This document shows, piece after piece, positions 33,301 to 44,300 of a DNA stretch of 64,000 nucleotides. The notes under the pieces are model-generated. The model was not told where the DNA came from. It did not search any database and was given only the letters and a program-made list of their open reading frames with translations. How positions within the stretch are numbered: position 1 is the first letter of the stretch; each line of letters opens with the position of its first letter. The DNA is taken from the NCBI RefSeq assembly GCF_965638725.1, contig NC_134961.1, forward strand, positions 1,426,001 to 1,490,000. Reading direction: 5' to 3'. Source of the stretch: Aptenodytes patagonicus (lineage: Eukaryota; Chordata; Aves; Sphenisciformes; Spheniscidae). Both the position numbers and the translations under genes were made by a program.

Positions 33301-35209
33301 AACGCCTTCAAAACAGTGATAGATATCGACACCATTGGCACCTTCAACACCTCCAAAGTCCTCTTTGAGAAATATTTCCGGGTAAGTGGAACCAGAGCCA
33401 GAGGACTCGGTGGGGAGGCTCCTGGTAGGCAGGGGGTTAGTGTCAAACACACCACACTTTGCTCCTGAGAAATTCAGGGAAGTGTGGAAGGAAGAAGGGA
33501 CCACAGCACCCGTGTACCCAGGGCTGCGCTGCCGGGCCTCTGCCACCCACCCTGCTCAGGTCCAGTCCGTTCCCTCCCAGGGATGGCAGTCCCTGTGCCG
33601 GAACTGGGAATCCTGCCTGTCCCTAGCCCTGGGGCTTTTGACTGTTGTGGCACTTTCCCACGCTCTGCCACCTCCCGGGGAAGAACCTGTGAACAGCTGC
33701 TCCTTTTCCAGCTCCTCTGCTTTCCCTCGGCCTTTGCCTGTCCCCTGCATCTCCTGCCTCTCTGGAAGGGCCCCGCTGGCTGCCCCGGCTCAGCGAGGCC
33801 GTGTGAGCAGTGCTGCCCCGGTGATAGGTTAGCAACGCAGAGGTGGCAGTGCCCAAGGGTGACCGTCCCTCCTAGCCCAGCTCTCTTGTCCCACCACTCC
33901 CCTGCGTGACCCCTTGTGCTGCTCCCTGCCTAACGCCACGTCTCCTTTCCTTCCCCAGGACCACGGTGGGGTCATCGTTAACATCACGGCAACCCTGAGC
34001 TACCGAGGGCAGGCCCTCCAGGTGCATGCTGGTACTGCTAAGGCTGCCATAGGTACCTACACGCTCCTTGCTGGGGCTCTGTGAGCTGTGTGGGGCCAGT
34101 AAGGAAGCCAGTTCTTCCCGAATATTGGGATGGGAAGATGTCCTTGGGAGAGGCGAATATGAATCGGTGTGGTTACTGCGTGCCTGGGTTTGGGGTGAGG
34201 CTCTTCTCTCCCCCAGGGCTCTTCTAGGGCCCTTTGTTCTTGGCCAGTCTCCTGTGGCTTTTTGCCCCCCCCCCGCCCCCCCAAAAAGTTACTGGACTGG
34301 CTCTGCTCTCCATTTCTTATTCCTGTTGTAATCCCTTCCCAGATGCCATGACCCGTCACCTTGCTGTGGAGTGGGGACCCAACAACATCCGAGTGAACAG
34401 CTTGGCGCCGGGCCCCATTACAGGCACCGAGGGCTACCGGCGGCTGGGTAAGGCAACCTGGGGCTCCTGTCCCTGCCTCGGCGGTGGCTTGCTGGCATCT
34501 CTCTGGGAGGGGACTGTGATGGACCACCAGTGCCATGCAGCTCGTGGGGCATGTGATGAGGCCGGGGCCATTGCTGCTGGGCACGGCTGTCCTGCGACTC
34601 GGCTGGCACGTCTCTTTGGGAGAGCAGCCCTTCCCGCACCCTCGGTACCTCACAGGGCACCGATTTTTCTCTGTCGAGCTCAGCCTGACCAGCTGCCTTG
34701 CCTGATGCTTCAGCTCTTGCAGTCTGTCAGCGGAGCGCCGGTTCAGCCCTGGAGGCTGGGAAAGCTCTCTGAGGTCCTGTCTTGAGCTCACACATCCCGC
34801 TGCTGGGCTTGACCTCCTCTCTTCTCAGGCCTTTGTCCCTGGACTGTCCCCAGGGCTGTGCCAGGATCTCATCTAGGTTCCCCGGGGCTCTCAGCAAGCC
34901 CCATGCAAGCAGCGCTGCAGTGTCTGGCAGGCAGTGGTGGCGGGCGGGTGGTCCCATGGTCCTAGCTGACTCTTTCTTCTACCACTCTTAGGTGGGAAGT
35001 TTGCCGAGGAAGCAAGCCAGTTCGACATGATCCCGCTCCAGCGTGCAGGGAACAAGACGGAGATCGCCCACAGCACGCTGTACCTGGCGAGCCCCCTCTC
35101 CTCCTACGTGACGGGCACCACCCTGGTCGTGGACGGCGGGAGCTGGCTGACCTCTGCCAACAACTTCCCCGCCTTGCTGGGTATTGCTTCATCCTCTGCT
35201 AAACTCTAG
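30251..35209 (+). CDS. DECR2: Peroxisomal 2,4-dienoyl-CoA reductase, complete
   Basis: DECR2 is a short-chain dehydrogenase that uses NADPH to reduce 2,4-dienoyl-CoA during peroxisomal degradation of polyunsaturated fatty acids. Eight exons (30251-30348, 30503-30571, 31033-31084, 32700-32835, 33257-33381, 33959-34052, 34343-34447, 34992-35209) encode 298 residues (human 292). TGGGSGIG at 40-47 is the dinucleotide-binding glycine motif. NGAAG at 118-122 replaces the SDR NNAG motif. At 182-188 VHAGTAK keeps the Lys but lacks the usual YxxxK Tyr; I recall the same in mammalian DECR2, so this is not a defect. The C-terminal SAKL supplies an AKL peroxisomal targeting signal. The start at 30251 has a strong Kozak context (GCCGCCATGG). 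Confidence 0.96.
30503..30571 (+). CDS. DECR2: DECR2 exon 2, residues 33-56
   Basis: The acceptor is GTTCCCCCAG and the donor GTGGGG. It encodes [20 protein letters not shown], the cofactor-binding loop. Confidence 0.95.
31033..31084 (+). CDS. DECR2: DECR2 exon 3, residues 56-73
   Basis: The acceptor is TTCTTTGCAG and the donor GTGAGT. It encodes [17 protein letters not shown]. The ASRN segment after the second beta strand fits NADPH preference. Confidence 0.93.
32664..32695 (+). repeat. Homopolymeric C15-T17 tract at the DECR2 exon 4 acceptor
   Basis: Fifteen C residues (32664-32678) run directly into 17 T residues (32679-32695) and then GCAG. The tract forms the whole polypyrimidine tract of this acceptor. 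Confidence 0.9.
32700..32835 (+). CDS. DECR2: DECR2 exon 4, residues 74-119
   Basis: The acceptor TTTTTGCAG follows 15 C and 17 T residues, and the donor is GTGAGC. It encodes [20 protein letters not shown] through IDILVN. Confidence 0.95.
33257..33381 (+). CDS. DECR2: DECR2 exon 5, residues 119-160
   Basis: The acceptor is TTCTTCAG and the donor GTAAGT. It encodes [20 protein letters not shown] through FEKYFR. Confidence 0.95.
33959..34052 (+). CDS. DECR2: DECR2 exon 6, residues 161-192
   Basis: The acceptor is CTTCCCCAG and the donor GTACCT. It encodes [20 protein letters not shown] then [10 protein letters not shown]; Lys188 is the conserved SDR lysine. Confidence 0.95.
34343..34447 (+). 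CDS. DECR2: DECR2 exon 7, residues 192-227
   Basis: The acceptor is CCTTCCCAG and the donor GTAAGG. It encodes [20 protein letters not shown] then [15 protein letters not shown], the conserved N-x-x-x-PG region. Confidence 0.95.
34992..35209 (+). CDS. DECR2: DECR2 exon 8, residues 227-298 and stop
   Basis: The acceptor is CACTCTTAG. It encodes [20 protein letters not shown] through [15 protein letters not shown] and ends SSSAKL with TAG at 35207-35209. AKL is a PTS1-type signal. Confidence 0.95.
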
Positions 35210-37190
35210 GTGACGTGCATTTCCCCCTCCGTGGGATTAGAGCAGGGCTCGTGTCAGAAACCCTGTTGCCCCGTGGTATAGGGGCATGGCTGCCATAGCA
35301 GCGGGTATGGCGTTACCTTCTTCAGGTGCCTTGGTCATCTCGTACCCGTACCAGGCTCTGCCCCTCCTGAGGCAGCTGCGTGGCACATACTGTGGTGGGG
35401 AAGATGCTGGGTGTGAGGGCAGCCAGCCCAGGTCTCGACTTGGCAGCGCTTGTTCTCAAACCTTCCTCTGCTTTTGGGAAGGTGGAGCAGGGTCACCCCC
35501 CACCCTGTTGTCAGAGCAGGCACAGAGCAACGTGGGGAACATCTCCGAGTCCTCGTGGACGGGTCCTAGGGGTGGCTTGGGAAGGGCAGGAGAACTTGCT
35601 GGGTTTTTCCTCTGAGCCTGCGGTTGACATGGTACCTCTTGTCGTTCCTGCTGGAGGATGCTTGTCTGGACGCCTCTGAGTGTCCCCTGAAGCGACGTGA
35701 CACCCCTTTTCTGTGCCCCACCAGCAGGATTGGGCACAGAGAGTCCTGACAGCCTCTGCCTCCCCTTTCTTCCTTGCATGAGTTACTGCAGCGTGTCTTG
35801 TGTTGCGGTTGAATCGCACGCAGGACTCATGTCGGCTGCGTATGTCTGCAGAGGTGGGAAGGGAGCTGGCGCCTGGTTACTGGGGCCTGGCGCTTTTTGG
35901 GAGAGGGGTCTCCTTTCTTCCCCTCTCCCCCTGCTTGGGTCCTGCCTGGCAGCCTCCGTGAGCAGGGCAGGCCCAGGCAGGACTGTGTACCCACCTCCGT
36001 GCTGTCTTGCAGATTTCTGGGCTGCAGGAGCAAACAAAAATCAGTGACGGACAGCCTGGGATTGACCGATGGACGGAAACGCGACCGAACACTGCTGCTC
36101 TGGGACATCTCGGGGTGACGTCTCCCAGAGTCGGAGCCGATAGCTGCCGCCTCTGATCAGCGACTGGTGGTGGTGGTGACGCTGCTGATCCTGCGTCCGC
36201 CTGGGGGAGGGAGCACCGGGGGTGCTGGGTGGGGGGCAAGCCCACCCTCGTTCTGTGCCGCTACTTTCTTCTGAGCTGACGTGGCTGAGGGTGCAGGGAC
36301 AGCGCGGGGCGTGCAGGCTGTGATGTTCACTGTCAGTTTGTGTCTCCCTCCAAGTTGCTCTCCTGGCCTTTCCCGAGTCCCCGGCAGTGCCGCCCATGGA
36401 TATCCGTCCCCGTCCTCCCCTCTCCCCCATCTCAGCCCGAGAGCTGCCCAAGACCCCCAGCAGCAGCTCCTTTTTTGGGAGGGGGGAGTAGTTCAGCCCG
36501 TCTGGGGTTGAGATCGGCCTTCGTGCTGGGGGCAGCTCGGGCTTGGCAGCAGTAGCTGGCGGCTCTTGGAGGGGAAACAAGGACCAAGCTGGCCCCTGGC
36601 AGGGGGAAACGGCCCTGTCCCCTCGGGGGGGGGGGGGGAGGGGGGGGGTGTCCTGGATGGAGGCAGTGGTCCCTGGAGGCTGATGCAGATGCAGCCAGGA
36701 TGTCCCTCTCCTGGGAGCAGAGGTGGTGTGAGGTCAAATCCCACCGGAGCTGGCTCTGTACTGCTGAGGACAGTAGCGCTGAATCTGTTGGGAGCCCGAG
36801 ATGTCCAGTTGTCTGTCCGGCACCCGTCTGTCTGTCACGTCAGTCTCATGCTGTCTCCTTTCTTTGTACAGACGCTACAGCTGAGGGTAAATCAAGGGCC
36901 AGCTGAAATTCAGTCCTTTCCCAGCAGGGCTCTGAGCTGACGAGCTGCAGGGGCCGCACTGGGTCTGCACTGGGCTGCTGGAGCCAAATGCGTCCCCGGT
37001 GCCAGCGCCTCAGGGGACACGCACCGCTCGCGTGCAGCAGCCTCCTGCTGCTGACGGCAATTTTTAAGCTTATCCTGAATTCCGTGAAGCTTGTTTTCCT
37101 ACTGGATTGCGTTTCCTACTTGATTGTAGACTTGCCAGGTTTTGCTCCTTCCTCCAGGCCACGAATAAAGAACTTCCACCCTGAGCTGCG
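35210..37190 (+). other. DECR2: Probable DECR2 3' untranslated region
   Basis: No AATAAA or ATTAAA occurs between the stop codon and 37164, so the 3'UTR may be about 1.95 kb. A non-canonical signal closer to the stop cannot be excluded. A G-rich run lies at 36626-36649. No other gene is seen. Confidence 0.5.
37164..37169 (+). terminator. DECR2: Candidate DECR2 polyadenylation signal
   Basis: This is the first AATAAA after the DECR2 stop codon on the + strand. A TG/T-rich stretch (TTCTCGTCTGTTCGCCTG) follows 25-45 bases later. Confidence 0.55.
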
Positions 37191-39800
37191 ACGCTTCTCG
37201 TCTGTTCGCCTGCGCAGGGGGTTGATCCCGCAGCCTCTGACTGCTGGGAGCTCGGGAAGGTTTGCTCGTGCTCCTTGGCCTCTTGCGAGCCGGCACTGGC
37301 AGGAGCTTTAGGAGGCTAATGCACGTCTTCGGTGCGAGCGTCGCTGAAGTAGCTCGCTGCTGCACGAGCAAAGCCGGCACCCGTGCCCTGCCGTGCTGAC
37401 TGATCCTGGTGGTCCGAATTGGGCCCTGAGGGAGGGTGGAAAACCAGCGTTCCCACTAGCAGAGCCTTGTGCGGCCCCAGCCCTTGGCGGCTGTTGTGTC
37501 GCAGGCCAGCAGTGCTTGGGGACCTGCCACCTCCTCGGCCCCAGCTGGCTCTGGGGACGCGGTTCCAGCAGTCGTTGGGCTCATCGGCAGAGGTGATGGG
37601 GAGGTGCTGAGGGACTCGGCGAGAGACACGCCGACCCCTTCGGAGGGGGTGGGGATGTGGTGCTTGGACTGGGGTCTGGGCACTGTCCTTTGCCCAGGTC
37701 TCTCCTGGGATTTGCCTCCTGCCACACTATCCCTCTTCCCAGGTAACAGGACAAGTATTTCCTCCTGGAGAAGGCGCTTGATGTTTGTCGGTCCTAGCTG
37801 CCCAGCTGCAGCCTTCTGCTCTCTGACCTGCATCCCTCGTTCTGGGAGGGTCCACGTATTTAACTGCGTCTTGTTTAACCACGACTGAGCGAGCTGGGGC
37901 CTGTCCCTGCGTGTAGTAACAGACACGGTCCCTCCTGGAGGCTTAGCTTTAGCCAAACCCCTGGCAGCCCCTCGGTGGGCGTGTGGGGGACACAGAGACA
38001 CGTTGCGGGCTCCGGGGCAGGGGGGGAAACCTGAGGTGCTGACCTCAGGCTGGGGTGACGCGGGGCAGAGGTGGAGGGAGAGCCCTGTGCCCGCGGGGAG
38101 CAAGGTGAGGTTTCCACCCTCCCTGCAGCAAGAAGAACTGCACAAAGGAAAGGTGCTGCAGGAGAGGCAGCCCCAGAGCTGCTGCCACGCTGCTCTGGGC
38201 TCAGTGCTGAGCTGGGCTCCTGGCCCAGCTGGCGTGGGTGCCACCCCGTACGGTGAGGATGGAGCCAGGCAGAGCTGCCTGCGTTGCCTGCCGGTGTGTG
38301 GAAACCTCCACGGCGGCCACAGCCTGAGCGGAGGCTGGGGGTGTCAGAAGCAGGGAGAGCTCCCGCGCAGGGGCTCGGGGCCATCCTGGCTCCATGGCCG
38401 TTCTGGCTCCGTGGCCGCCAAGGAAAGGGGGAACGCTGCAGGGCGGCAGCCTGGCCATGCGCCTCCAGCACCAGGGGAAGGAAGGAGCTCTGAGCCCAGC
38501 CTTGATCGTGTCCCGGAGCTGCAGAAAGCCGTGGCGGGGTGCAGAGCCGCAGCTCACGGCGTCAGGCTTGCCCCTCCAGCCCCGCGGGCACGTTACCCCC
38601 CTGCCCAGCCCGGGCGGCAGCGAGCGCAGGCAGGAAACCCGGTCACTTGAGCTGTCTGGAAACTGGGGGAGTTATTTATAATGCCAAGGGGATTTTGCAG
38701 GGGACAGTTTAGGCAGATGTTGCCCGGGGAGGGCAGCCGGGGCAGCCGTGAGCTTTCCTCCTGTGGGGCTGACGAACGAGCCCCCTCCCGCCCCGGTGAG
38801 CTTTGGGGATGGCTACGATGAGAAAAAGGGTTTGGAGCGGAGGTTTCGATCCTTCCCAGCACCAGCCTGATCAGATGTTTGGTTTTTTTTCCTCCCTCCC
38901 ATCCAGGGACGCTGCTGAACCCCGGCTTTTGTGGCTGAATATGCCGGGGCTCCCCAGCTTTGGGAAAGCCACGCTGGGGGACACATCGTGCCCCAACCAA
39001 GCTTGTCCTGAGACGTCACACACATCCATCGCCCGGGCAGCCTGGCGATGAGGGGCCCTGGGCAGGGTCACCGCGGCCAGGGATGCTCTTGCTCATCAGG
39101 ATTGCTGCTAATTATACCCAGGGGCTGTAATTCTGTCGGCTCGGCCAGCTCACGGGTGCATTAGCAGGGTCTCCCCAGTGCGTCCCGTGGGGCTGATGGC
39201 TCCACGGTCCAGGCAGCGCAGGCGGGTGCGGGAGTGAGCGGAGGAGAGCGCTGCGGCTGCTGGGCACAGACATTCCTCGCACCGCGCGGGCGCAGGCAGC
39301 CCAGGAACCTGCCGGCACCCCTGCACGGGAGATGAAGGTGTAAACGCCGCCAGGGCCCCGCCGCCATGTGCATGTGGGTGCAGAAGTTGCCAGCGCACGG
39401 AGTCTGCAGGCTGTAAGCCCCTGAACTTGTTAATTAACTCGTTAAAAGGACGACAATCAGACGGTGGTCGGTGGTTTGTGCAGGCGGCCCCGGGGCAGAG
39501 TGAGGGGGGGGGTGCACCGCAGACCCTCGCCGGCGGCTGACAGCCTAAACCCTCTGCTTGCTCTTTCCCCGCGTCGTGGCACCCATTTCCACGCGGCAGA
39601 CGCTGGTGGCGGCTGGTTGTGCCGCAGCGGCCGAGGCCGGGCACAGCCGGTGTTTGGTGACGCCGAACTCCCGTAACAGGCTGGAAACGCCAACGGCTGT
39701 GTTGACAAAACCTGTGGGTTTGTGCCCGTCACCGGCGGCCGCGCTGGCCAAGGGGGGGGTGGGGGTCCGAGGGGCGGCCTGGCAGGGCGGCTGACGCTGG
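37190..39800. other. GC-rich spacer between DECR2 and RAB11FIP3
   Basis: No gene is recognised. Long open frames on both strands reflect GC content and have no domain. An AT-rich island near 39420-39450 contains the palindrome GTTAATTAAC at 39429-39438, which resembles an HNF1 half-palindrome. Confidence 0.6.
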
Positions 39801-39827
39801 GGCAGTGTGGGGCCGGGGGGGTGCACA

Positions 39828-40420
39828 GGGCAGGCTGGTGCTGGTGGGGCGCGCAGGGCCCGGTGCACGGTGCCCCCCCCCCCCGAGGGGTGCGTGGGGC
39901 CCGGTGCAGGGTGACCCCTCCCAGATGGGTGCGCGGGGCCCGGTGCATGGTGCCCCCCCCCCCCCGAGGGGTGCGTGGGGCCCGGTGCAGGGTGACCCCC
40001 TCCAGAGAGGTGCATGGGGCCCAGTGCATGGTGCCCCCCCCCCCCCGAGGGGTGCATGGGGCCCGGTGCAGGGTGACCCCCTCCAGAGAGGTGCATGGGG
40101 CCCAGTGCATGGTGCCCCCCCCCCCCCGAGGGGTGCGTGGGGCCCGGTGCAGGGTGCCCCTCCCCAGAGGGGTGCGTGGATGCTGGTGCACAGTGCCCCC
40201 CCCCGGATGGGTGCGCGGGGCCCGGTGCAGGGTGACCCCCCCCCGGATGGGTGCGCGGGGCCCGGTGCAGGGTGACCCCCCCCGGATGGGTGCGCGGGGC
40301 CCGGTGCAGGGTGACCTCCCCCCCCTCCCCCGAGGGGTGCATGGATGCCGGTGCAGGGTGTCCCTCCCCGGTGGGGTGCAGGGTGCCCCCGGATGCCGGT
40401 GCAGGGTGACCCCCCCCCCG
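39828..40420. repeat. About 40-bp minisatellite upstream of RAB11FIP3
   Basis: Roughly fifteen imperfect units share GGGGCCCGGTGCAGGGTG, spaced mostly 39-41 bases apart. They alternate with runs of 7 to 15 C residues. Variants such as GGGCCCAGTGCATGG suggest a higher-order unit of two repeats. The minus strand has frequent G-runs. All frames stay open for long distances, because the unit lacks stop codons. Confidence 0.9.
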
Positions 40421-40569
40421 GAGGGGGGCGCGGACGGCACGTGCTCGCGCGCCGCGTGGCCCTGCCCCGCCCGCCCCGCGCCGCGCACGAGCCGGGGCGG
40501 GGCAAGAGGCGGGGCCTCCGCACGGCCTCGCGCCGGCGTCGGGGCGGGGGGGGCCGCACTGGCAGACGA

Positions 40570-40579
40570 GTGACGTCAC
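40570..40579. promoter_or_regulatory. Perfect palindromic CRE
   Basis: GTGACGTCAC contains the full CREB/ATF consensus TGACGTCA, about 450 bases upstream of the start codon in the CpG island. Confidence 0.75.
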
Positions 40580-41022
40580 CGCCCCGGCTACTGCGGCGGC
40601 TACCGGCCTGGATCTGGCGGTTCGCCGCGGGCTGCCCCGGAGCGGCGGCGCGGGCGGGCGGCGCGGTTGTTTCTCGGCGCCGCCGTCGCCTCCCCCCTCC
40701 CCCCCCCCCCGCTCCGGCCGCGCGGAGGAACCGCGTCCCCCCGGCGCTCGGGAACGCCGCTCCCGGGCGGGCGGGGCGGGGCGGCGGGGCCGCCCCCGGT
40801 GGCGGCGCGGCGGGCGGAGCCGACGCCGCCTCGCACAAAGCCGTGTGCCCGGCCGCGGGCGGAGCTACCGCTGAGGACCGCACCGGCACCGGCGTCGCCG
40901 CACCGGTACCGGCACCGCCCCGCCGGGCGGCCGCGATGTGAAGGGGTGATGGCCGCGGGGCATGGCCGCCGGGCAGCGGCGGGGCGGGCGGCGGCGGCGG
41001 GCGCTGAGCGCCGCCGGTGAAA

Positions 41023-41334
41023 ATGGAGCCGCATCCGCCGGCGGCCGTGCCCGAGCCCCCGCTCCCCCGGGGGCCGCGGCAGGACGGGCCGGGGCCGGAG
41101 CTGGAGCCGGGCCTCTGGGCACCTGAGGCCGCCGAGCCCGCCCCGGGGCCGCCGCCGTGGTCCCCGCCGGAGCAGGGGGACTGCCCGGCCCTGGAGGGCC
41201 CCGCCGAGCCCCCGGCCCGGCCGGAGGAGGAGCCGCGCCTCCGCCCCGTCTTCGACGCCCTGGACCGCGACGGCGACGGCTTCGTGCGCGTGGAGGAGTT
41301 CGTCCAGTTTGCCACAGCCTACGGCGCCGAGCAG
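41023..41334 (+). CDS. RAB11FIP3: RAB11FIP3 exon 1, residues 1-104
   Basis: It encodes MEPHPPAAVPEPPLPRGPRQ through RPVFDALDRDGDGFVRVEEF and ATAYGAEQ. The donor is GTGAGG. Confidence 0.87.
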
Positions 41335-44300
41335 GTGAGGCCGGCGGCTCCCCCGGCACCGGGCCCGCCTCGGCCCCCGGGCCCTGTCAGGCCTGTGGGG
41401 GCCCTGTCAGGCCGCGGCCTCCCCTCACACCTGCCCGGTGCTTCCCGGCTCGCGTCCGCGGGGCTCCGCGCCCCGGGTGCCCCCCAGGGAAGGAGCCGCG
41501 GGCCCTGGGTGCGGGGCGAGTGGACGGCTCCCTGCCGCAGGGCCATCCGTGGTTGGCGTAACCCGGCGGGGAGCCTCCGTGTGGGGCCTTCGGCGGTCTC
41601 CTGTGCGCTGAGGTGGTGGTGAGCGAAGGTGGCTCGTGTCGACGGTGGCAGCCCTCGGAAGAGCTTTTAACGTGAGCGAGGGCAGCGTCTGCGTCGCCGG
41701 CCTCTGGGGCGTCCCAGGTGAAGGGCACGCGGGGGCTTAAATGGGTGCAGGAGGTACAGAGGGAGCTGCACGAAGCTGCGGCTCGCGTTTTCCAGGTCCC
41801 AGCCCGCTGGGAACAGAGCATCTCGGGAGTGCTGCTGGGAGCCCGCATCCCCTCTCTTTGTTCTCCATCAGTAAGACATTTAGGTTTGAGCAGATCCCGT
41901 GTGTAAGGGACCAGCAGCGAGATCCCGGGATCTCAAGCTGCTCCTTGCCCCCCTCGCTGCTGAGGGTCCCTGTGTGGGCTCGCTGGCACCGTGCTGAGCG
42001 GGGAGTAGCTCGCCTATCACGGGTTTGACAATCCTGAATGTGCTTTTTTTTTTTTCTCTCCTTTCCGCTGCTTTGTACCATGGTGAGCTTGTGTTTCCTT
42101 GCAGCAGATCAGATGCGATGTAATTCGAAGCTGCCTGGTATGACCCAAAATGGAGAGAGCTCTAGCAGCGTACCAGGGGATGGAAATGAATTTGTTGATG
42201 CTTTGTACCTTGGCCTGTGCTGGCGTTGCTACAAGGAAAAAGGTTTCTTTTTTAAGGCGTGCAGGTATTGTTACGAAGTTTCTATGTGCTCACCCAGGAG
42301 ATCTGCTTTAGTTCTCTAGCTGTAGCCGCTGTGCGTGTATTAAAGTGGCATGACAAAGCAAATCATCGTGTGTGAAGGAGTGTTTTGGTGGAGGAGGTTT
42401 TCTTAATCTCTGTCCTCGTGGTAAAAATACCTCTTCAAGATAAAATAGAGGCATTTCTTTTAGAAAATACCTCTATAAAGTGGAGATGTGTAACTTCTTT
42501 GTCAGATCGTTGCTGGTAAGGGGCACTGTGTGTGCAGATGCTATTGCTTACTGCCTCACTGCGTGATTAACCAGGTAGCGTCATGGCACCGGGGGGGGAG
42601 TTACAAGATCATCTTGGCAACGCGCTCCTGCATCCGCCGGGCGAGAGAAGCTTTATTCAGCGTAAAGCCTCTGACTTGCATCTTCCTGCTGTGGTCCGGG
42701 CACTCTGTGCCGCTGCACGTCCCCCCCCCCCCCCCATTGCTGTCGCAGAAAGCAGAAGCAGACTGTCCGTTCACGTCGGCGTACGAGTCGCTCCGCGGAG
42801 GCTCACAGACCCTATGCATGATGGCCATCGCTTCGGGGCACGGCGGGAGCTTACCGGGGGACCCTTCGCCTTAGCATGCCTCTCCCTGCGCATTTGGTAT
42901 GGAGCAGCCCAAGTACGTGGGAAGTAAGGGCGGGCAGACCGCGTGCGCAGGGCAGGGGACGCGGCAGGTGGGTCCGGCATTTGTTAGTGCCGGCAGCGTG
43001 TGCGGCTCAGCCCAGACCTGCCGCTCCAGCCCCGCGCGGCGCCTTGTGCCTTGATTCTGACACGGGGATTGTGCCAGAGCTTCAAAGGTGCGACAGTAAG
43101 CCTGTAAAGTGCTTTGAGATCTTGGCCTGAGGAGTGGTTGCGAACTGTTAAGGTCTCTCCCGAATTGAAGCAGGATGTCCAGGGAGGTTTTGCGCCACTA
43201 AAAGCTGTCTGTTTGTATGGACCCAGCTTAGAAGTGGTTGTCTGCAGGCTTCTTGCCTTGGCTGTCCCTTTGAAGTCGCTTGTTCCTCCCCACTGAGCAC
43301 AGCTACCAGTAATGCTGTCCACGCTGAAATACATTATGCTTTTTCGATACGTTTATCTTCAGCAAGAGACTTGTATAGCTAGCTCTTGGCGTGCAGAACA
43401 GCTGTCTCTGGGTACGGCAAGTGCTGAACACCCTGCTGAGGTTGATGTCACAACGGCTGAGCCGACGGGTAACGGGCGCCTCAGGGAACGCAGCCTGGGT
43501 ACCTTTTGCAGAGGCATGCCGGCAGAGAAAAAGTAATGTTTGTGATGCCTCTGCATTATTACTAGCCTGCAGCTTAGAAAAGCGAGAAGGTGCACCGAGT
43601 GGGAAGGAGAAGGGGTTGGTGATGGGGTCTGTGAGCTCCCAGCGGGTGTCCAGAGTGATAAAGGGAGGAGTTCTGGGGAAGTTTCTTGACCTATTTTGTT
43701 TTAAGCAGGTGTAACTTGGGGGTCTTTCGAAAAATGGAAATTCAGCTCGTGTGAAAGTTAAAGGATAGGAACATCACCGGGTGGGCAAAATGGTGTTAAG
43801 ATGACTAAAAGGAAACTTCAGGATGCGAACCAAGGTTGTGCTACAACTGGAAGTGGGACCCTTGCAAGGGAGGTGCCAGGGTTTGATGGCTTGTGAAGGT
43901 ATCGGGTAGCGATCGGCAGGGAGTTAAGGAGGAGCAAATTCCAGTCCTCTTACTATCCCTCGGGCCTAGCAAGAGGGGGAGGTACCTGCTTCCTTTTCTT
44001 CTCCCCCTCCTGCTTCCTGGCTTCTGCCCACACGGGTGGATGCGTGGAAGGTATGCGTGGGGGGGTGTGTGTGGAACAAACTGCTAAATTTAATCACAGC
44101 GAGTCATTGCAGCCAGCTGATTCATCTAAGGGTTCAGAGAGGGTTGAAGGGTTAAGGAAAGCACGCGTGCGTACAACCACGTGTACCGGGGAGCTGGAGG
44201 GCAGCAAGTGGTGTCTTTAGCTTCGGTAAAACACCAGAGGCATTTACGGGCTACGGAGCTCAGTGCTGTCAGATTATTTGGCTGAAACTATTATTAGCTA

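Larger units (their letters stand above)
31085..34991 (+). other. DECR2: Larger DECR2 introns
   Basis: Introns 31085-32699, 32836-33256, 33382-33958 and 34448-34991 hold only unique GC-rich sequence and short homopolymer runs (C and T at 32664-32695, C near 34265). I see no nested gene or named repeat. Confidence 0.65.
40430..41620 (+). promoter_or_regulatory. RAB11FIP3: RAB11FIP3 CpG-island promoter
   Basis: This is an extremely CpG-dense block around the first exon. It contains a perfect cAMP-response element at 40570-40579, several GGGGCGGGG Sp/KLF boxes (for example 40494-40502 and 40541-40549) and no TATA box. Confidence 0.8.

Noticed and set aside
33959-34052. Missing SDR catalytic Tyr in DECR2 as a sign of a pseudogene
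   Set aside because: I recall the mammalian DECR2 having the same VHAG-x-AK arrangement. All exons are intact and in phase.
37456-38471. Long open frames on both strands after DECR2
   Set aside because: They overlap each other in several frames in GC-rich DNA and show no family resemblance.
39457-41315. Very long minus-strand open frames (up to 528 codons) with repeated HPAPGPTHPSGGG-like units
   Set aside because: They run through the minisatellite and CpG island. All three minus frames stay open because the repeat unit lacks stops, and there is no domain or start context.
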